Shown one piece after another: positions 11,062 through 22,204 of a DNA stretch of 64,000 bases. Position 1 is the stretch's first letter, and the number at the start of each line of letters is the position of its first letter. This DNA comes from Taudactylus pleione (lineage: Eukaryota; Chordata; Amphibia; Anura; Myobatrachidae), in NCBI GenBank assembly GCA_031769625.1, contig JAUIMM010000484.1, forward strand, positions 496,001 through 560,000, read 5' to 3'. The translations under genes were made by a program, and so were the position numbers. The notes under the pieces are model-generated. The model saw only the letters and a program-made list of their open reading frames with translations, did no database searches and had not been told where the DNA came from.

Positions 11062-11660
11062 GGCCCTCATTCAGAGCCGCTCGTTAGCGGCAGTACGCTC
11101 GTTCCGAGCGATGTTTGCACATCTGCGCATGCGTACGCTTTTTAGTACGCATGCGCGAACCAGTCAGTGCGGCCGAAAATCGTTTGTACGCTATATAGCG
11201 AGTGCCTGCTATTTTGAGTGACAGAATGAGGCGTATGTGGGTGGTAACAGGGGAAGGTGCTTGAAAATGGGGAGTGAAGATCCGAACGCAGGCGTGCTTA
11301 AAGGTCAAAACGGGCGTTTTATGGGTGTGTATATTTAAAACAGCAGCGTCATTGATCACGTCACTGGGTTATTTTAGAGCCAGAACTGCTCGCAAATTTG
11401 TGGTAGCAAACACCAACCACAAGAATAGCGAGCAGTTCATACGCTGGTCGATGTACTCGATTAATCTAATAAATAGCGGACATGACGTAGGATGCGAGCG
11501 GCCAGGGGGCGTTTTTAACAAATAAACGAGCGTATGTTTTGCTCGCTCGTTCAGACTTAGAGGTGTGAACAGACTGCAATGTGCGTACGGATCATTTGAA
11601 TAGCCACCCCTTGTTTTTAAACGAACGACCGCAAATAGCGAACGGCTCTGAATGAGGGCC
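11062..11660. mobile_element. Harbinger-type miniature element, family 1, copy 1
   Basis: Perfect inverted ends GGCCCTCATTCAGAGCCG / CGGCTCTGAATGAGGGCC with a 3-bp flanking duplication ATT (11,059-11,061 and 11,661-11,663). The interior shares GTGGGTGGTAACAGGGGAAG and a GCGCATGCG palindrome with the element at 15,405, so they are one family. The 3-bp duplication and GGSCCTSATTCAGA-like ends point to PIF/Harbinger mobilisation. Non-coding. Confidence 0.75.
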
Positions 11661-11663
11661 ATT

Positions 11664-12730
11664 GTTTGTACAGTTATATGCGAATTTGGAGTAAAGGTTT
11701 ATAAATATAAAATCACATTATGTCATTTTACAAAACACCTATCTAACAATACAAAGGTTATCATGAACATGGGCACCCTGCACCACGTCTGGCTTTATAA
11801 TGCTGTACAGTGGCTCCTCATATTTCAGTCATTCCTGCGGAAATGGGGATCCGCCCCCCTGTCTGATGTCTCAGTGGCCATTTTCTGTTTAATGCCACGT
11901 TTGATGTTACTGAAGTGCTTTTTTTTTTAATTAATGTGCCCCATGTTAATGATAGGGATTTTTAGAACGTTGCACATGTCAAGTAGTCTCCTCTGATGGG
12001 TGTATTCTGAGTGGCTTCACTTGAGTGTAGCAACATGGCCGACTTCTCCACGTTAACATAAATTCTTCTGTGATCTGAAGAGAAAGTAGTCAAATTTCTG
12101 TTATATGGTGGGGCTGGAGGCTGTTTTGAGGTGTGGTGTGGTAACAAAATGTAGTAACACATATATTCATGTTTTTTACTAAACTGCTGCGAAATTCAAA
12201 AGTGCTTTGACTTTGGCCACTAACGCCACTCCCAGCAACACACAAGCTGTCAGCCGTAGGCAACTGCTGCACAGCTGTGTGCATAGACAGTGAGGTTATT
12301 GTCTCCCTGTCCCATCATCGGTAGTAGTACTGTAACTGACTGACCATTGGATACATGCCCCCGCACCATACCTTCTCCAATCCCTGTGGATCCCTTCCTG
12401 TCCCAGGACCTGTCACCAGACCTGCACCGCTTTAGCAGTCCCTTGGAGCTGAGCAGCAACAAACCTGGGGGGCAGGGGTAGGAGCCTGCACTTGACATTC
12501 GGCTGGCTCCTGGCTTCCTCCACCCACCATGGCCTGGTGCAGCATTGACTGGGTGCAGGTGTGGGATGCTGGAGCCGCTGGTCGCCTATGACCTGTGCCC
12601 GGAGATTGGTGTTCCACAGCACAGAGGGCAGCCAGGGTCATAGTACAGAGGTGGTGGGTGGCCCAGCCCAAGGAGAGACTGCAGCAGCACTTGGTACTGG
12701 CGGCTGACAGTGCACATTAACTAGCCAGCC
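11664..12730. other. intergenic DNA without recognised feature
   Basis: Several short overlapping frames occur in a GC-rich part (12,280-12,700). None has a recognisable domain or splice context, and I do not call a gene. Confidence 0.45.
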
Positions 12731-12733
12731 TTA

Positions 12734-13541
12734 GGGGCATATTTATCTTTAAATATTTGTGGCATACCTGGGGATACCCGCAAATATTATCATCCCAATG
12801 TATGAAAAAAGCATCTCTGATATCTGCTACAGTCCCTCCATTTCCGATGGCAGCCACAACCCCATAAGTTTCTATAAGAGTTGTGAAGTTGTCAGATTTA
12901 CCAAGCTTCAGGAATGCAAACCATTCCAGAGTTTGGCTTCCATAGCTAACACTACCTAAATATGATATTAGCTAATGTAGCCTATAGGCTGCACTTTGCA
13001 AAATTTTCCTTGCAATAGCCGCCACACAGGGTCGTAACTAGGGTAGTGCGACCTGTGCCATGATACAGGGCACTGCAGGGCAGGGGGCGCTGTTTGGGCC
13101 TGCCCATTTTCCTATTTATTATCATTCTCAGTTGTAGCTTCCTCTTCTTTTATCCCCAGCATCTCCAGGCCTCCCCTATCTCTATCCCTGGCCATTCCCC
13201 ATAAAGCCTTTTTCAGGTGCACTATCTTATGTCCCTATTTAAAAAATGGGGGGCACCAATGCTCTCTCTGGCACAGGGCACCAAAAAGTCTTGTTACGGC
13301 TCTGCCACCACACATGCGTGTTCAGTAGACCGTGCATGCACGGGAGTCACAATAGAGGAGTGAAGAGACCGCTGATGCAGTCACTTCAATCCAAACAGGG
13401 ATGGGCTCCTTTCAGAGTCCCTGTCCAGGCATGTGGTGTTTGATACATTCTGGCGGTATTATCACATACTGCAATGCACTTTTGGGAGCTAATATCGCAT
13501 CCAGATCACACAGAGAATGTCATTACTGATAAATGGGCCCC
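12734..13541. mobile_element. Harbinger-type element with nested hAT element
   Basis: Inverted ends GGGGCATATTTATC / GATAAATGGGCCCC are flanked on both sides by TTA (12,731-12,733 and 13,542-13,544), the classic PIF/Harbinger target. The element at 45,751 has related ends. A 278-bp hAT miniature element (13,027-13,304) sits inside. Non-coding. Confidence 0.7.
13027..13304 (+). mobile_element. hAT miniature element, family 2, copy 1
   Basis: It starts CAGGGTCGTAACTAGGG and ends TTACGGCTCTG. It is flanked by CCGCCACA and CCACCACA, an 8-bp duplication with one difference that looks like CpG decay. It matches 18,581-18,858 along its full length and 63,537-63,812 in reverse. Nested in the Harbinger-type element at 12,734. 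Confidence 0.85.
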
Positions 13542-13544
13542 TTA

Positions 13545-14271
13545 GCAATATCAATGTGATCCGCAGCTCACACTGCTTTCAGAATCACTTGCAAGCGCAG
13601 CGCCTAACACCCAGCAGTGCCACCCTTAACATGGTGTCGGAGTGTGTGATCATACAGCAGCTAGTGGAGAGTATAACATAGAGCAGCAGCCCCCTGTACT
13701 GTGCCCATGTTGGGGGTTGACATTAGTAGTAGTGCCCTCAATACCAGTCCCTGATTGACAAGCGAGTGTGAGTGAGCCCCCAGCCTGTTGTATACATGCA
13801 TAGACAGGGCCAAGACTCCATCGGGGAGTGGCTAAGCAGTAGGACAGGCTGCTGCTGGGGCTTCCCCAGGTGCCCATCCAAGAAGCATCTGGCTCTGCCT
13901 GTTGAGCAGCTATATGCCCCAGAATGACTGGTATCTCTCTAGAAGGTAGTTCTGGGACTTGCAGTTCCCCAACAGGCAGAAAGCTACAGGTTGACTTTGT
14001 AAGTCCCACAGCCTCCTATATATTTTTTTGGGACTCCCCAAAGTCGGTTTCTCTCCCTCCTCCTAGCAATATGTAATCACAGCGTCATTACTGTGATTAC
14101 ATACTGCTACCAGGAGGGAATTGGGATTTACTACACCATGTATGTTATGGGAATAGTGACCAAGGGGTCTATTCAACATCACTTAATTTATACAAAACAG
14201 GTGAAAATTAACATTTTCACCTACTTTTGTATAAATCAAGTATTGGAGCCATTCATCATCTTAGGGCAAAA
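13545..14271. other. intergenic DNA with a small AT-rich hairpin
   Basis: 14,185-14,240 folds on itself: AATTTATACAAAACAGGTGA pairs with TCACCTACTTTTGTATAAAT. Otherwise featureless. A 119-codon minus-strand frame (13,650-14,009) shows no domain and is not called. Confidence 0.5.
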
Positions 14272-14875
14272 AACTTGTGACCCCCCTGGGGTGAGAAACT
14301 AGAAACCCCCTCTTGGGGTAAGAGACTTGAGACCCCCTTGTGGGGCATGAGACTTGAAACCCCTGCTGGGGTACGACACTCGAAAACCCCTCCTGGGGTA
14401 TAACACCAGAAGACCACTCCTGGGGTACGATACTCGAAAACCCCTCCTGGGGTATTACACCAGAAAACCCCTCTTGGGGTACAAAACTTGGAACCCCCTC
14501 CTTAGATGTGAAACTTGTAACCCCCTCCTGCGGCATGAAACTCAAAATGGAGACCCCCCTCTTGGGCTATGAAACTCGAAACAGAGACCCCCTCTTGGGG
14601 TGTAAAACTCGAAATAAAAATCCCCTCCTGGGGCAGGAAACTTGAAATGGAGACCCCCTCTTGGGGTGTGAAACTCAAAACAGAGACCCCCTCCTGGAGT
14701 GAGAAACTTGAAACTCCCTCTTGGGGCGAGAAACGTAAGACCCCCTCCTGGGGTGAGAAACTAGAAACTCCCTCCTTTGGTGAGAAACTAGAAACTCCCT
14801 CCTGGGGTGAGAAACTGGAAACCCCCTCCTAGGCTGTGAAACTAGAAACCCCCTCCTAGGTTATGAGACTTGAAC
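14272..14875 (+). repeat. minisatellite of palindromic CCCCTCCTGGGG units
   Basis: About 20 degenerate units of 25-40 bp follow the pattern GAAAC(T)...CCCCCTCCTGGGG(T). The self-complementary core CCCC-TC-TTGGGG or CCCCTCCTGGGG recurs in nearly every unit. Long frames on both strands simply follow the unit period. Boundaries are approximate. Confidence 0.85.
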
Positions 14876-14879
14876 CAGA

Positions 14880-15404
14880 AATAAGACCCTTCTTGAACCA
14901 TACTAGAAGCTGATATAGTTATATTGAGAATTCCCCTAGAAACTTTAGTACAGCGTACCCTTGATACTGAAAACTCAGGTAGAACACTGGTTTTAGGCAA
15001 GGTAAATTGCTCCTTTGAAGGTGATAGCACAACCGATTCTTCTGGCGTAGTGACATCAGACTTCCCTCCAGTGGACAGCAAAATAGTTGGCCCTCTAGAA
15101 CCTACTGAATCAAAAGAATTCTTAGTACAGGGTATGAAACAGACTGTGCCCGATTTGGGACCAGAATCACTAGACATTTGGGTCTCTTTGACCATCGTAG
15201 AGAAGAGTATTTTTCCTAAATTACCCCGACGAGGGTAATAACATCTTATAACTGGACCCCAATTGAATACTTATTTTCGGTAGACTTCACGTCCTCACCT
15301 GAAACTAGACACGCAGGAACCACTGATGATTGATGGGAAGAACCTGAAGTGCAGACTTTGGGGGCCTCACATATTCCATCATTCCTCAGTGAGTGAAGAA
15401 CACA
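14880..15404 (-). other. possible downstream part of the Ty3/gypsy remnant
   Basis: This lies directly downstream (minus strand) of the gag zinc-knuckle remnant once the inserted miniature element is removed. A minus-strand frame at 14,842-15,195 has no recognisable protease or reverse transcriptase motif. Assignment to the retroelement is by position only. Confidence 0.25.
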
Positions 15405-15976
15405 AGGCTTGATTCAGACCCGGACGCTAAGCCACGGACGCCTGTCTGCGCATGCGTCATACGCATGCGCGAATCACTCACTGCGCTCGGGAATTGTGCG
15501 CTTGTAGTACACAGACTGGACGCTACTTTGAGTGACAGATAGTGCCATTTGTGGGTGGTAACAGGGGAAGGTGCTTGTGAACGGGGGAGTGGTGGTGCGA
15601 ACGCAGGCGTGTCTGGGCATCAAAACAGCGTTTAATGGGCTTCTATAATTAGCATGGAAGCGTCACTGTACACGTCACTTGGTTGTATTTCAGCCTGCAG
15701 TGATCGCAGAGCTTGCAGCAGGGTAGGGTCTACATCAAGTGCTGCGTGCTGCTCCAATGGCTCTCGATGGTTCTGTTTAATCATACACTTCCTGGAGATG
15801 ACGTGTGTTAAGAAAGAAAAGTGGGCGTCTTTAGACCGGTGTGCGTTCGCTCTGCCGTTGCTCTCTAAGACATAGAGGGCATCCTTACACCAGACAATGC
15901 GATTGCGGAATTTGTATACCCGGCCCCTTTTGGCTGCGAGAAAGCGCAGCTTAGCGTCCGAGTCTGAATCGCCCCC
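15405..15976. mobile_element. Harbinger-type miniature element, family 1, copy 2
   Basis: Ends AGGCTTGATTCAGA / TCTGAATCGCCCCC with matching subterminal CGGACGCTAAGC / GCTTAGCGTCCG, flanked by ACA on both sides (15,402-15,404 and 15,977-15,979). Shares GTGGGTGGTAACAGGGGAAG with the 11,062 element. It is inserted immediately after the gag zinc-knuckle codons, and an apparent 127-codon minus-strand frame across it is a fusion of the two. Confidence 0.75.
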
Positions 15977-16447
15977 ACAGTCTTTAATAAAGTGATCATC
16001 AGCACCACAATACAAAAAAAGGTGTAATTCCCGGCGCCGCTGGCGTTAAAGCTCAGTGAGTCTAGGGCGCAGGAAACTTCGATGTCTCACACTACCTTGA
16101 CTGGAGGAAATGGTAACTGAATCAGAGGCGGTACTAGAAGACTTAGAGAAACCTTGAAAAATTCTGGGGAGAAGATGCTGTAGTTGTTCTAACAGCTAGG
16201 GAAAACTCGTAAGATGTTTGATGACACTGGTATCAGAAAATGGCGAGGTCAGAGGACACTTAAATGGTGGACTAGAAGACTTAGAAGAATTTTCTGCTGC
16301 AGGTGTAGATGAAACTTGTGACACTGAAGAAACAGACACAAATTCTTGCAGTTGTTGATTCATGAGTTGCAGACTGGTCTGATGAGCTTCCACTTGGGAA
16401 AGTAATTCCAGAAAACTTGCTTGATCCTGTAACCGGGCAACTTGCAT
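15977..16447 (-). pseudogene. Ty3/gypsy-like gag remnant
   Basis: Reading right to left, the frame beginning at 16,447 has a coiled-coil-like start (LLSQVEAHQTSLQLMNQQLQ) as in Ty3/gypsy Gag proteins of fish and frogs. After a gap lacking most of the capsid, an in-frame stop separates LTEL from the basic RQRRREL linker. A degenerate zinc knuckle follows: LYCGADDHFIKDC, where the first cysteine of the CX2CX4HX4C motif reads as phenylalanine. The remnant then meets the miniature element at 15,976. This is an old, truncated, non-functional copy. Family assignment rests on the linker plus knuckle arrangement. Confidence 0.6.
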
Positions 16448-17300
16448 GTTTTGGGCTGTTCAAACTGTCAGGAACCGTTTAGGAAAAACCCAGGGAGTTA
16501 GGGTGGCTAGGAAACAAGCAGGTGAGTGACAATGCTAGGTCTCCCTATTGCGGCCAAACCAAGGTTTGGCTAGACCTGCCCAGAGGCGCGGAGTCTAACT
16601 CACTTGGTGGCCTTCACCAGTGACTCCTCCAGTTGGGATATGGGTTTCGCTGCACCAAGTGAGCAGGTCGTGGCCCTCTAGACAGGTACCTGGGAGTGGC
16701 CCGAAGGCCGGAACTATAAACAGAATACTTGAACACCGGATGTTGGCAAATTAAATGAATACTTGAGCACAGGAGATCGGCAAAGGAACTGAATACTTGA
16801 GCACAGATCAGGCTATGCACTGAATACTTGAATACAGGAGATCAGGGTATGAACTGAATACAGGAGATCAGCAAATTAATTGAATACTTGAACACAGGAG
16901 ATCAGCAATGAACTGAATACTTGAGCACAGGAGATCCAGGTGCTGACTTGCATAGAGAAACACAGAGAAATGTGGTTCCAGACATGCATTGGGAATTACT
17001 AGAGATCCAGCTGAGACCATGGCATATGAAAATGTGCTTGGAGGAAATAATAACTGTCAGTGCAGGTGCAGCGTGACAGTTGATCCTTGGACTCACTGCT
17101 CTTCCGATGGAGCTCTGCATGCCCCCCTTCCCGGTACATATCGGCCTGTACCTTCAGATCAGTGCAGTTTTAGGCACTGGAAGACATCCTGAGCGAGCTT
17201 GCTTAAACAAAAATTTCAAATCAGAGACTCTATGGCCTACTTGGTGGGCACCATGTAGACCTCCATGGCCCTGACGAACTTGTAGCCAAGAACCTAATCC
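16448..17300 (-). other. probable leader of the gypsy remnant with short tandem repeats
   Basis: 16,715-16,945 contains about six imperfect 40-50 bp units around GAATACTTGAGCACAGGAGA. The position is upstream of the minus-strand gag, where an LTR and leader would lie, but no paired LTR was identified. Confidence 0.35.
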
Positions 17301-18572
17301 TGGTAAAAACTACACCGTCATGCCATATTTGGGTGGAGCTAGGTGCAAAACTCTGGCTCTGCATAAAAGACAAGCACACACACACTTTCTCTCTTATTAA
17401 ATACTAGCTGGGATAACCAACATTGCCCGAGTTGAAGAATGGACCTTTAAGTACATCTGCCGTAATTTTTTACATTGTCCACGCGAATAATCCCATTCCA
17501 TTGATCCTGAAAAGTACCCCACTGTTTGCTAACATGGTTTTAGCCCTGAAAAGGACCTATCTGTCCATCTATATAGAGTATTTAGACACTGTTATCTCAA
17601 CATTGAGGTATAAACAATGTTGTTTGTTTTTCCATTAGGAGCCAGAATGCCACAGTGCGCTGCAGGCAGGAGGGGGCCCACAGGGAGTCTGCACTCTGGA
17701 CCTCTTCTCTCTTAAAATGCCCCTGCTCACATACTTAAATTATATTCACATGGTGATTTATCATAACTTACTTCACAATTGTATATGTATATATTATATA
17801 TATTTTATTGACTGCCATTAAATGTAGTGACGTTTGCCAAGCATACTGTACATTTTCCAAATTGCTTGCTGTTAAGATTCACTACAAATTCCTATTTTTT
17901 TTAAAGTGAAAGTTCCACTATGAAAAAATGTATGTACAATGACAAGGCTGAATGATGTCATGAGGTCCAAGAAATGACTTAATCACCAGCACCAGAGTCA
18001 GTAGGTTAGGTTGGTGTCTATGCTCATGTGAGTGCTGTGTGACTGAGTTAATGTCATTTGATTTATGGCTTTGCCTTTAATATGACATTTTCAGACTACT
18101 CATGACCTACTGCTGCAGTGGGTATCCAAGGGCGCCTTTCCCCTGTGGAGAAAGTCATAGAAAATGACAGCAGTGATGAATGAACCTTGCAAGACAGCAT
18201 ACAGCAGTGTCATCAGTCTCCAGCAGGGGGAGTCTCTCCATCCGTTTGTTTATTAACTTTTAATTATATAGCATATTCCATTGAGCTTTACAATTGTAAT
18301 GTAATAACTTCTCATTTCTTTGAGGTTTGAGCAGCTTGTGTCTTTTGAGCTACTTTGGTACTGCAAGCCCCAGCTAAACAGGACATGCTGGAGTTTCTAG
18401 TTCTACAGCAGCTGCTGTGCCACCATGTTGCCTGCCAGTATCTCTTGCCAGCACTACATGCCCGACTTTATATGGGTCAATCCTATTAACCAAGAGTCAG
18501 AATTTATTTTGCCTAAGCGGGGTGAGTTTGAGTTGCGGTGCTGTTCTATGCTGTTGCAACACTAATTTGTCC
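17301..18572. other. intergenic DNA, mostly unassigned
   Basis: A short SINE-tail-like stretch (18,255-18,300, ATATAGCATATTCCATTGAG) resembles the minus-strand SINE tail at 26,850. 17,400-17,440 resembles a LINE tail only weakly. Nothing else found. Confidence 0.4.
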
Positions 18573-18580
18573 ATACTATG

Positions 18581-18858
18581 CAGGGCCGTAGCTAGGGTAG
18601 TGCTGCCGGTGCCATCGCACAGGGCACCACAGGTCAGAGGGCGCTGTTTGGGCCTGTCAAATTTCTGTTTATTATCATTCTTGCTTGTAGCTTCCTCTTA
18701 TTTCATCCCCAGCATCTCCTGGCCTGTCCTATCTCTTCCCTGGCCCTTCCCCATGAAGCCATGGCCCTGTTTTGGGTGCATTGTATCCCTTTGAAAAATG
18801 AGGGGGGCGCCAATGCTCTTTCTGGCACAGGGCACCAAAAAGTCTAGTTACGGCTCTG
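18581..18858 (+). mobile_element. hAT miniature element, family 2, copy 2
   Basis: Starts CAGGGCCGTAGCTAGGG, ends TTACGGCTCTG, and is flanked by a perfect 8-bp duplication ATACTATG (18,573-18,580 and 18,859-18,866). Full-length partner of 13,027 and 63,537. 278 bp, non-coding. Confidence 0.92.
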
Positions 18859-18916
18859 ATACTATGTGTCCCATGGCATTGATTGCAAGGAACAGCGTTA
18901 TTGTATGCACTCATTG

Positions 18917-19144
18917 TGGGGCAGATGTACTAAGCTCTGGAAAATGATAAATTGGAGAGTGATTAACTACCAACCAATCAGCTCCTATCATTTTCCAAAA
19001 CACAGCCTGTAACATGACAGTAAACAACACAGCCTGTAACATGACAGTAAACAACACAGCCTGTAACATGACAGTTAAGAGCTGAGTAGCTGGTAGTTTA
19101 TTACTTTCCAATGTATCACTTTCCAAAGCTTAGTACTTCTCCCC
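18917..19144. mobile_element. miniature element with internal triplication
   Basis: Inverted ends GGGGCAGATGTACTAAGC / GCTTAGTACTTCTCCCCC with TGT on both flanks. Three tandem copies of a roughly 29-bp unit (ACACAGCCTGTAACATGACA) lie at 19,002-19,077. Probably Harbinger-like from the 3-bp duplication. Non-coding. Confidence 0.7.
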
Positions 19145-19291
19145 CTGTATCTGTAAAACTATCAACAGTTATTTATAGGGCGTACACATAATATGCACTG
19201 CATTATAGAGAATATTTAATTCAGTCTCTGAACCAGTGGAGCTTGGAATCTATATTCCTTATCACATGGATACACATACAACACACTAGGG

Positions 19292-19497
19292 CAGGCGTAG
19301 CCAACCTCAGTCCTCAAGAGCTACTAACAGGTCACGTTTTCCAGACCACCTAGCTGGTGCACAGGTGTATTCATTACTCACTATCACATTTCAAAAGATC
19401 CACAGGTGGAGCTAATTATTTCACATGCGATTCTGTAAAGTGACCTGGAAAACATGCATTGTTGGCAGCTCTCGAGGACCAGGATTGGCTACCCCTG
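19292..19497. mobile_element. hAT miniature element, 206 bp
   Basis: Ends CAGGCGTAGCCAACC / GGATTGGCTACCCCTG with a perfect 8-bp duplication CACTAGGG (19,284-19,291 and 19,498-19,505). It lies only about 1.4 kb upstream of NLK coding exon 1. Confidence 0.9.
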
Positions 19498-19789
19498 CAC
19501 TAGGGTTAACCTACTCTCTCCTGTTGTTTGATCTGATACTTTCTCTGCATACTACAGTGCATTCCGAATTCCCATAAGGTCAGAGAAGCCAGCACACACC
19601 TGCCCGAGCTGCCTGCAGCCCAGTGACCTGGCGGCAAACACCTTACAGAGAAGAAGGGGTTAACTGATTTACCTCTGCCTCAAAGGTCAAACAGGGCATG
19701 TCCAGGGCAGCGGCAATTGTAAAGACATTGGATGCATTATACTTCAATCTCCTGTCAAGTACCTCCCCTCCATTCCCATTGGATGATTT

Positions 19790-20260
19790 CTTATCTCCTC
19801 CTCTCTGTTGGTCCGACAGTGACGCCCGCCCGCTTTTACCCTCCCCCCTGACAGCATTGGCTAGCCGTCAGTGAGTCGGCGCTCCTGATTGGCTGTCACT
19901 GCTGTCAGACGGACGCGGCGTCAGGTGGCTGGGCTACCCGCGTCTCGCTGCTGCTTAGCCTGGCAGGCGGCTGTGACTTATCGGACGGTGCTGGCGGCGC
20001 CTGGGAGCCCTATCTGGATTGTGTCGCTCCGACCTCCGCTGTCGTCGTCCCTCTCGTCCTGCTCCTGTCCGCGGCGCCAGTGGAGCTGTCAGTGTCCAGG
20101 AGAGCCGCCATCCCGGGAGGAGAGCATCCGGGACACCTCTGTGGCTGCTGGTATCTGTCCAGCCATAACGCAGCGCTGTCCTGTGGCCCCAGCTGACCCC
20201 TCTCCCCCGGACCCCGGCTTCCACACCCTCTCAGCGCTGCCTCCTGGCTGTCAGCTGAAG
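19790..20260 (+). promoter_or_regulatory. NLK: CpG-rich promoter region of NLK
   Basis: CpG density rises sharply here compared with the flanks (GACGCGGCGTC, CTACCCGCGTCTCGC, CGGCGGCGCC-type words), as expected for a CpG-island promoter. No TATA box is evident. Two CCAAT-type boxes in reverse (ATTGG at 19,789 and 19,898) are visible. The transcription start cannot be placed from sequence alone. A 158-codon frame over this region has no known domain and is treated as untranslated DNA. Confidence 0.65.
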
Positions 20261-20882
20261 GACCGGACGCCTGGCCTGTGCAGCTGTCACATACTCCCTC
20301 CTGCCACCCTCTGTCCTCCTCCTGCCACCCTCTGCCCTCCCTCAATGAGAGATAGACCCAGATAGCTCCGTGCTGATGCCCCTGAAGGTTGTAGTTCTTC
20401 TTGGCCCCCTGTGTATATGTATTTACTGGGAGGGTGGCCTGTAGTTGCCCCTGGCTTGGTGAGTGTCTCCCTTCCAGGCTCGAGGAGGATGTGGGATGGA
20501 AGGGCCAGGCTGGCATTTATTTCTTAAATCCTGTGGTGTGTGGCATCCTGTAGCAGAAGGCTGGGGGGAGAAGTTACTCTACTCTTGGAACCTTCCCAAT
20601 TTAAAAAGAAAAATATGGAGTTTTAGTATTTATTAAAAAAAGTTCTGGCCGGTGGGGGGTGGGTGGGAAGGGTGTTTTATATACCTGTTGCGGAACATCA
20701 GCACAGAGTGAAGTGGGGATAGATATTTGGTGAGTCTGACTTTGCAGTGTGCTAAGCAGCAGGAGAGGTTTGATAATAGGATGGTATTTGTGTCTAATGT
20801 CTCATAGTCCTGGTGATCTCATCTTTATGGCCCAGTGACGGGTTGACCTGTTAGTACGATACATTGGAGGGCATTATTGTGA
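20261..20882 (+). other. NLK: probable NLK 5' untranslated region
   Basis: Lies between the CpG-rich block and the NLK start codon. No splice acceptor was needed to reach the start, so I treat it as continuous leader. The transcription start and any upstream exon are unverified. A G-rich stretch occurs near 20,650. Confidence 0.45.
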
Positions 20883-21355
20883 ATGTCTCTTTGCGGTACG
20901 CCTGTCAATGCAAATATGATGGCGGCGTACAATGGGGGTACGTCAGCAGCGGCTGGGGGTCACCACCACCATCATCACCACCACCATCTGGCCCACTTGC
21001 CTCCTCCTCATTTGCACCATCACCACCATCTGCACCCCCAGCATCACCTGCACCCAGGCTCGGCTGCTGCTGTACATCCTGTGCAGCAGCATGTTGGCTC
21101 TTCCTCTGCCTCCACCTCAGCTGCTGCTGCAGCCGCCGCGGCTGCAGCAGCGGCGGCCATGCTCAACCCTGGCCAGGCCCAGCCATACTTTCCATCTCCT
21201 GCTCCAGGACAAGCCCCAGGGCCTGCGGCGGCAGTGGCACCTGCTCAGGTGCAGGCAGCAGCAGTAAAGCATCACCATCAGCATGCTCATCATGCCCAAC
21301 AACTGGATATTGAACCTGATCGACCCATTGGCTATGGAGCTTTCGGTGTTGTCTG
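20883..21355 (+). CDS. NLK: nemo-like kinase, coding exon 1 (5' part of gene)
   Basis: The translation begins MSLCGTPVNANMMAAYNGGT and continues with histidine runs (nine His at residues 27-35, more at 44-55), a 13-residue alanine run (80-92) and PYFPSPAPGQAPGP. It ends LDIEPDRPIGYGAFGVV. This is the distinctive N-terminal region of NLK, closely matching vertebrate orthologues. The last residues (about 149-157) are the glycine-rich ATP-binding loop of the kinase domain, which continues in exon 2. NLK is a MAPK-like serine/threonine kinase that phosphorylates TCF/LEF and other transcription regulators and acts in the nucleus and cytoplasm. The exon ends with two bases of the tryptophan codon (phase 2) at a GTAAGT donor. 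The kinase core is not in this window. The coding sequence is intact, and I infer a functional gene. Confidence 0.97.
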
Positions 21356-21361
21356 GTAAGT
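21356..21361 (+). other. NLK: NLK exon 1 splice donor
   Basis: TG|GTAAGT matches the vertebrate 5' splice-site consensus exactly at the position where the NLK protein is interrupted by intron 1 in other vertebrates. Confidence 0.9.
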
Positions 21362-22011
21362 GTCTAACACTCTACAAACCTTTCCACAATTCTAAATACT
21401 AGTGGCAAAAGGTTATCTTTGACAATAAAATGAGTTGTGGTTGTATGCCCAAACTTTAAGTGGTGTAGTTGTTCATATGTTTGAAGAGATACTATACAGA
21501 TCGTATGGTTTCTATGGTGGTCAACAGTACCTTGCTGCTGGCACATTTTAACAAGTTAAATCTGCGCTACCACCTGAAGTGGGTTTTTACCATTTTAAGA
21601 CTACAGAACGAGATGTGCGAGTGGTAGAATAAATGAGACACAATTGTCGCTCATTTCCCCCTATTCTCATCTCTAGGAAAAATGTCACATCGCCCCTGTT
21701 TTCAGTCGCTGCCAAGACTAAACACTGAACCAGAGGAAAAATGGCTGCGCAGCGCAGCCCCCTTAGGGTTGGGGCTTTAACGTTCTACTCCCTCCCTAGG
21801 TAGTAGTGCAGTTTCATTTATTTCAAAAAGTTCCCATAAATATGTTCGAATGATGTGATTGGTGATGAGAAGTAATATTTTAGTTTTACTGTTCATAGTC
21901 TGGTATCAATGCTTATTGTCTTTGTTGCCATACCTAGACCAGATAAGTTTATATGGGAAAGATCTTTGTTAGACTGTAACATATTTCATATGGAGGTGTG
22001 ATGGTCTAGAT

Positions 22012-22196
22012 CAGTGATTCCCAACCTCGGTCCTCAAAGCACACTAACAGTCCTGGTTTTAGTGATATCCATGCTTAAGCACAGATGGTTAAATCAAAAT
22101 AACTGAGGTACTAATTTAGTCACCTGTGCTCAACTATGGCTATCCATAAAACCTGGACTGTTACTGTGCCTTGAGGACCGTGGTTGGGAACCCCTG
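22012..22196. mobile_element. hAT miniature element, family 3, copy 1
   Basis: Ends CAGTGATTCCCAACC / GGTTGGGAACCCCTG with a perfect 8-bp duplication GTCTAGAT (22,004-22,011 and 22,197-22,204). Related to 51,978-52,131, sharing CAGATGGTTAAATCAAA and a CATGCTT/CTATGGCTATCC core. Confidence 0.92.
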
Positions 22197-22204
22197 GTCT
22201 AGAT

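Noticed and set aside
14261..14832. Repeat proteins on both strands (GYDTRKPLL- and GEKLETPSW-like units)
   Set aside because: Both follow the minisatellite unit. No start context, and opposite strands look equally coding.
14842..15238. Protease region of the gypsy element
   Set aside because: No DSG/DTG-type motif could be found in either strand's frames, so only position suggests it.
15632..16015. A 127-codon frame with a zinc-knuckle-like start
   Set aside because: It begins at a non-ATG codon and is a fusion of a gypsy gag remnant with an inserted miniature element.
19889..20516. 158- and 168-codon frames on opposite strands in the CpG-rich region upstream of NLK
   Set aside because: GC-rich promoter DNA has few stops. 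The two frames overlap antisense, and neither matches a known protein.
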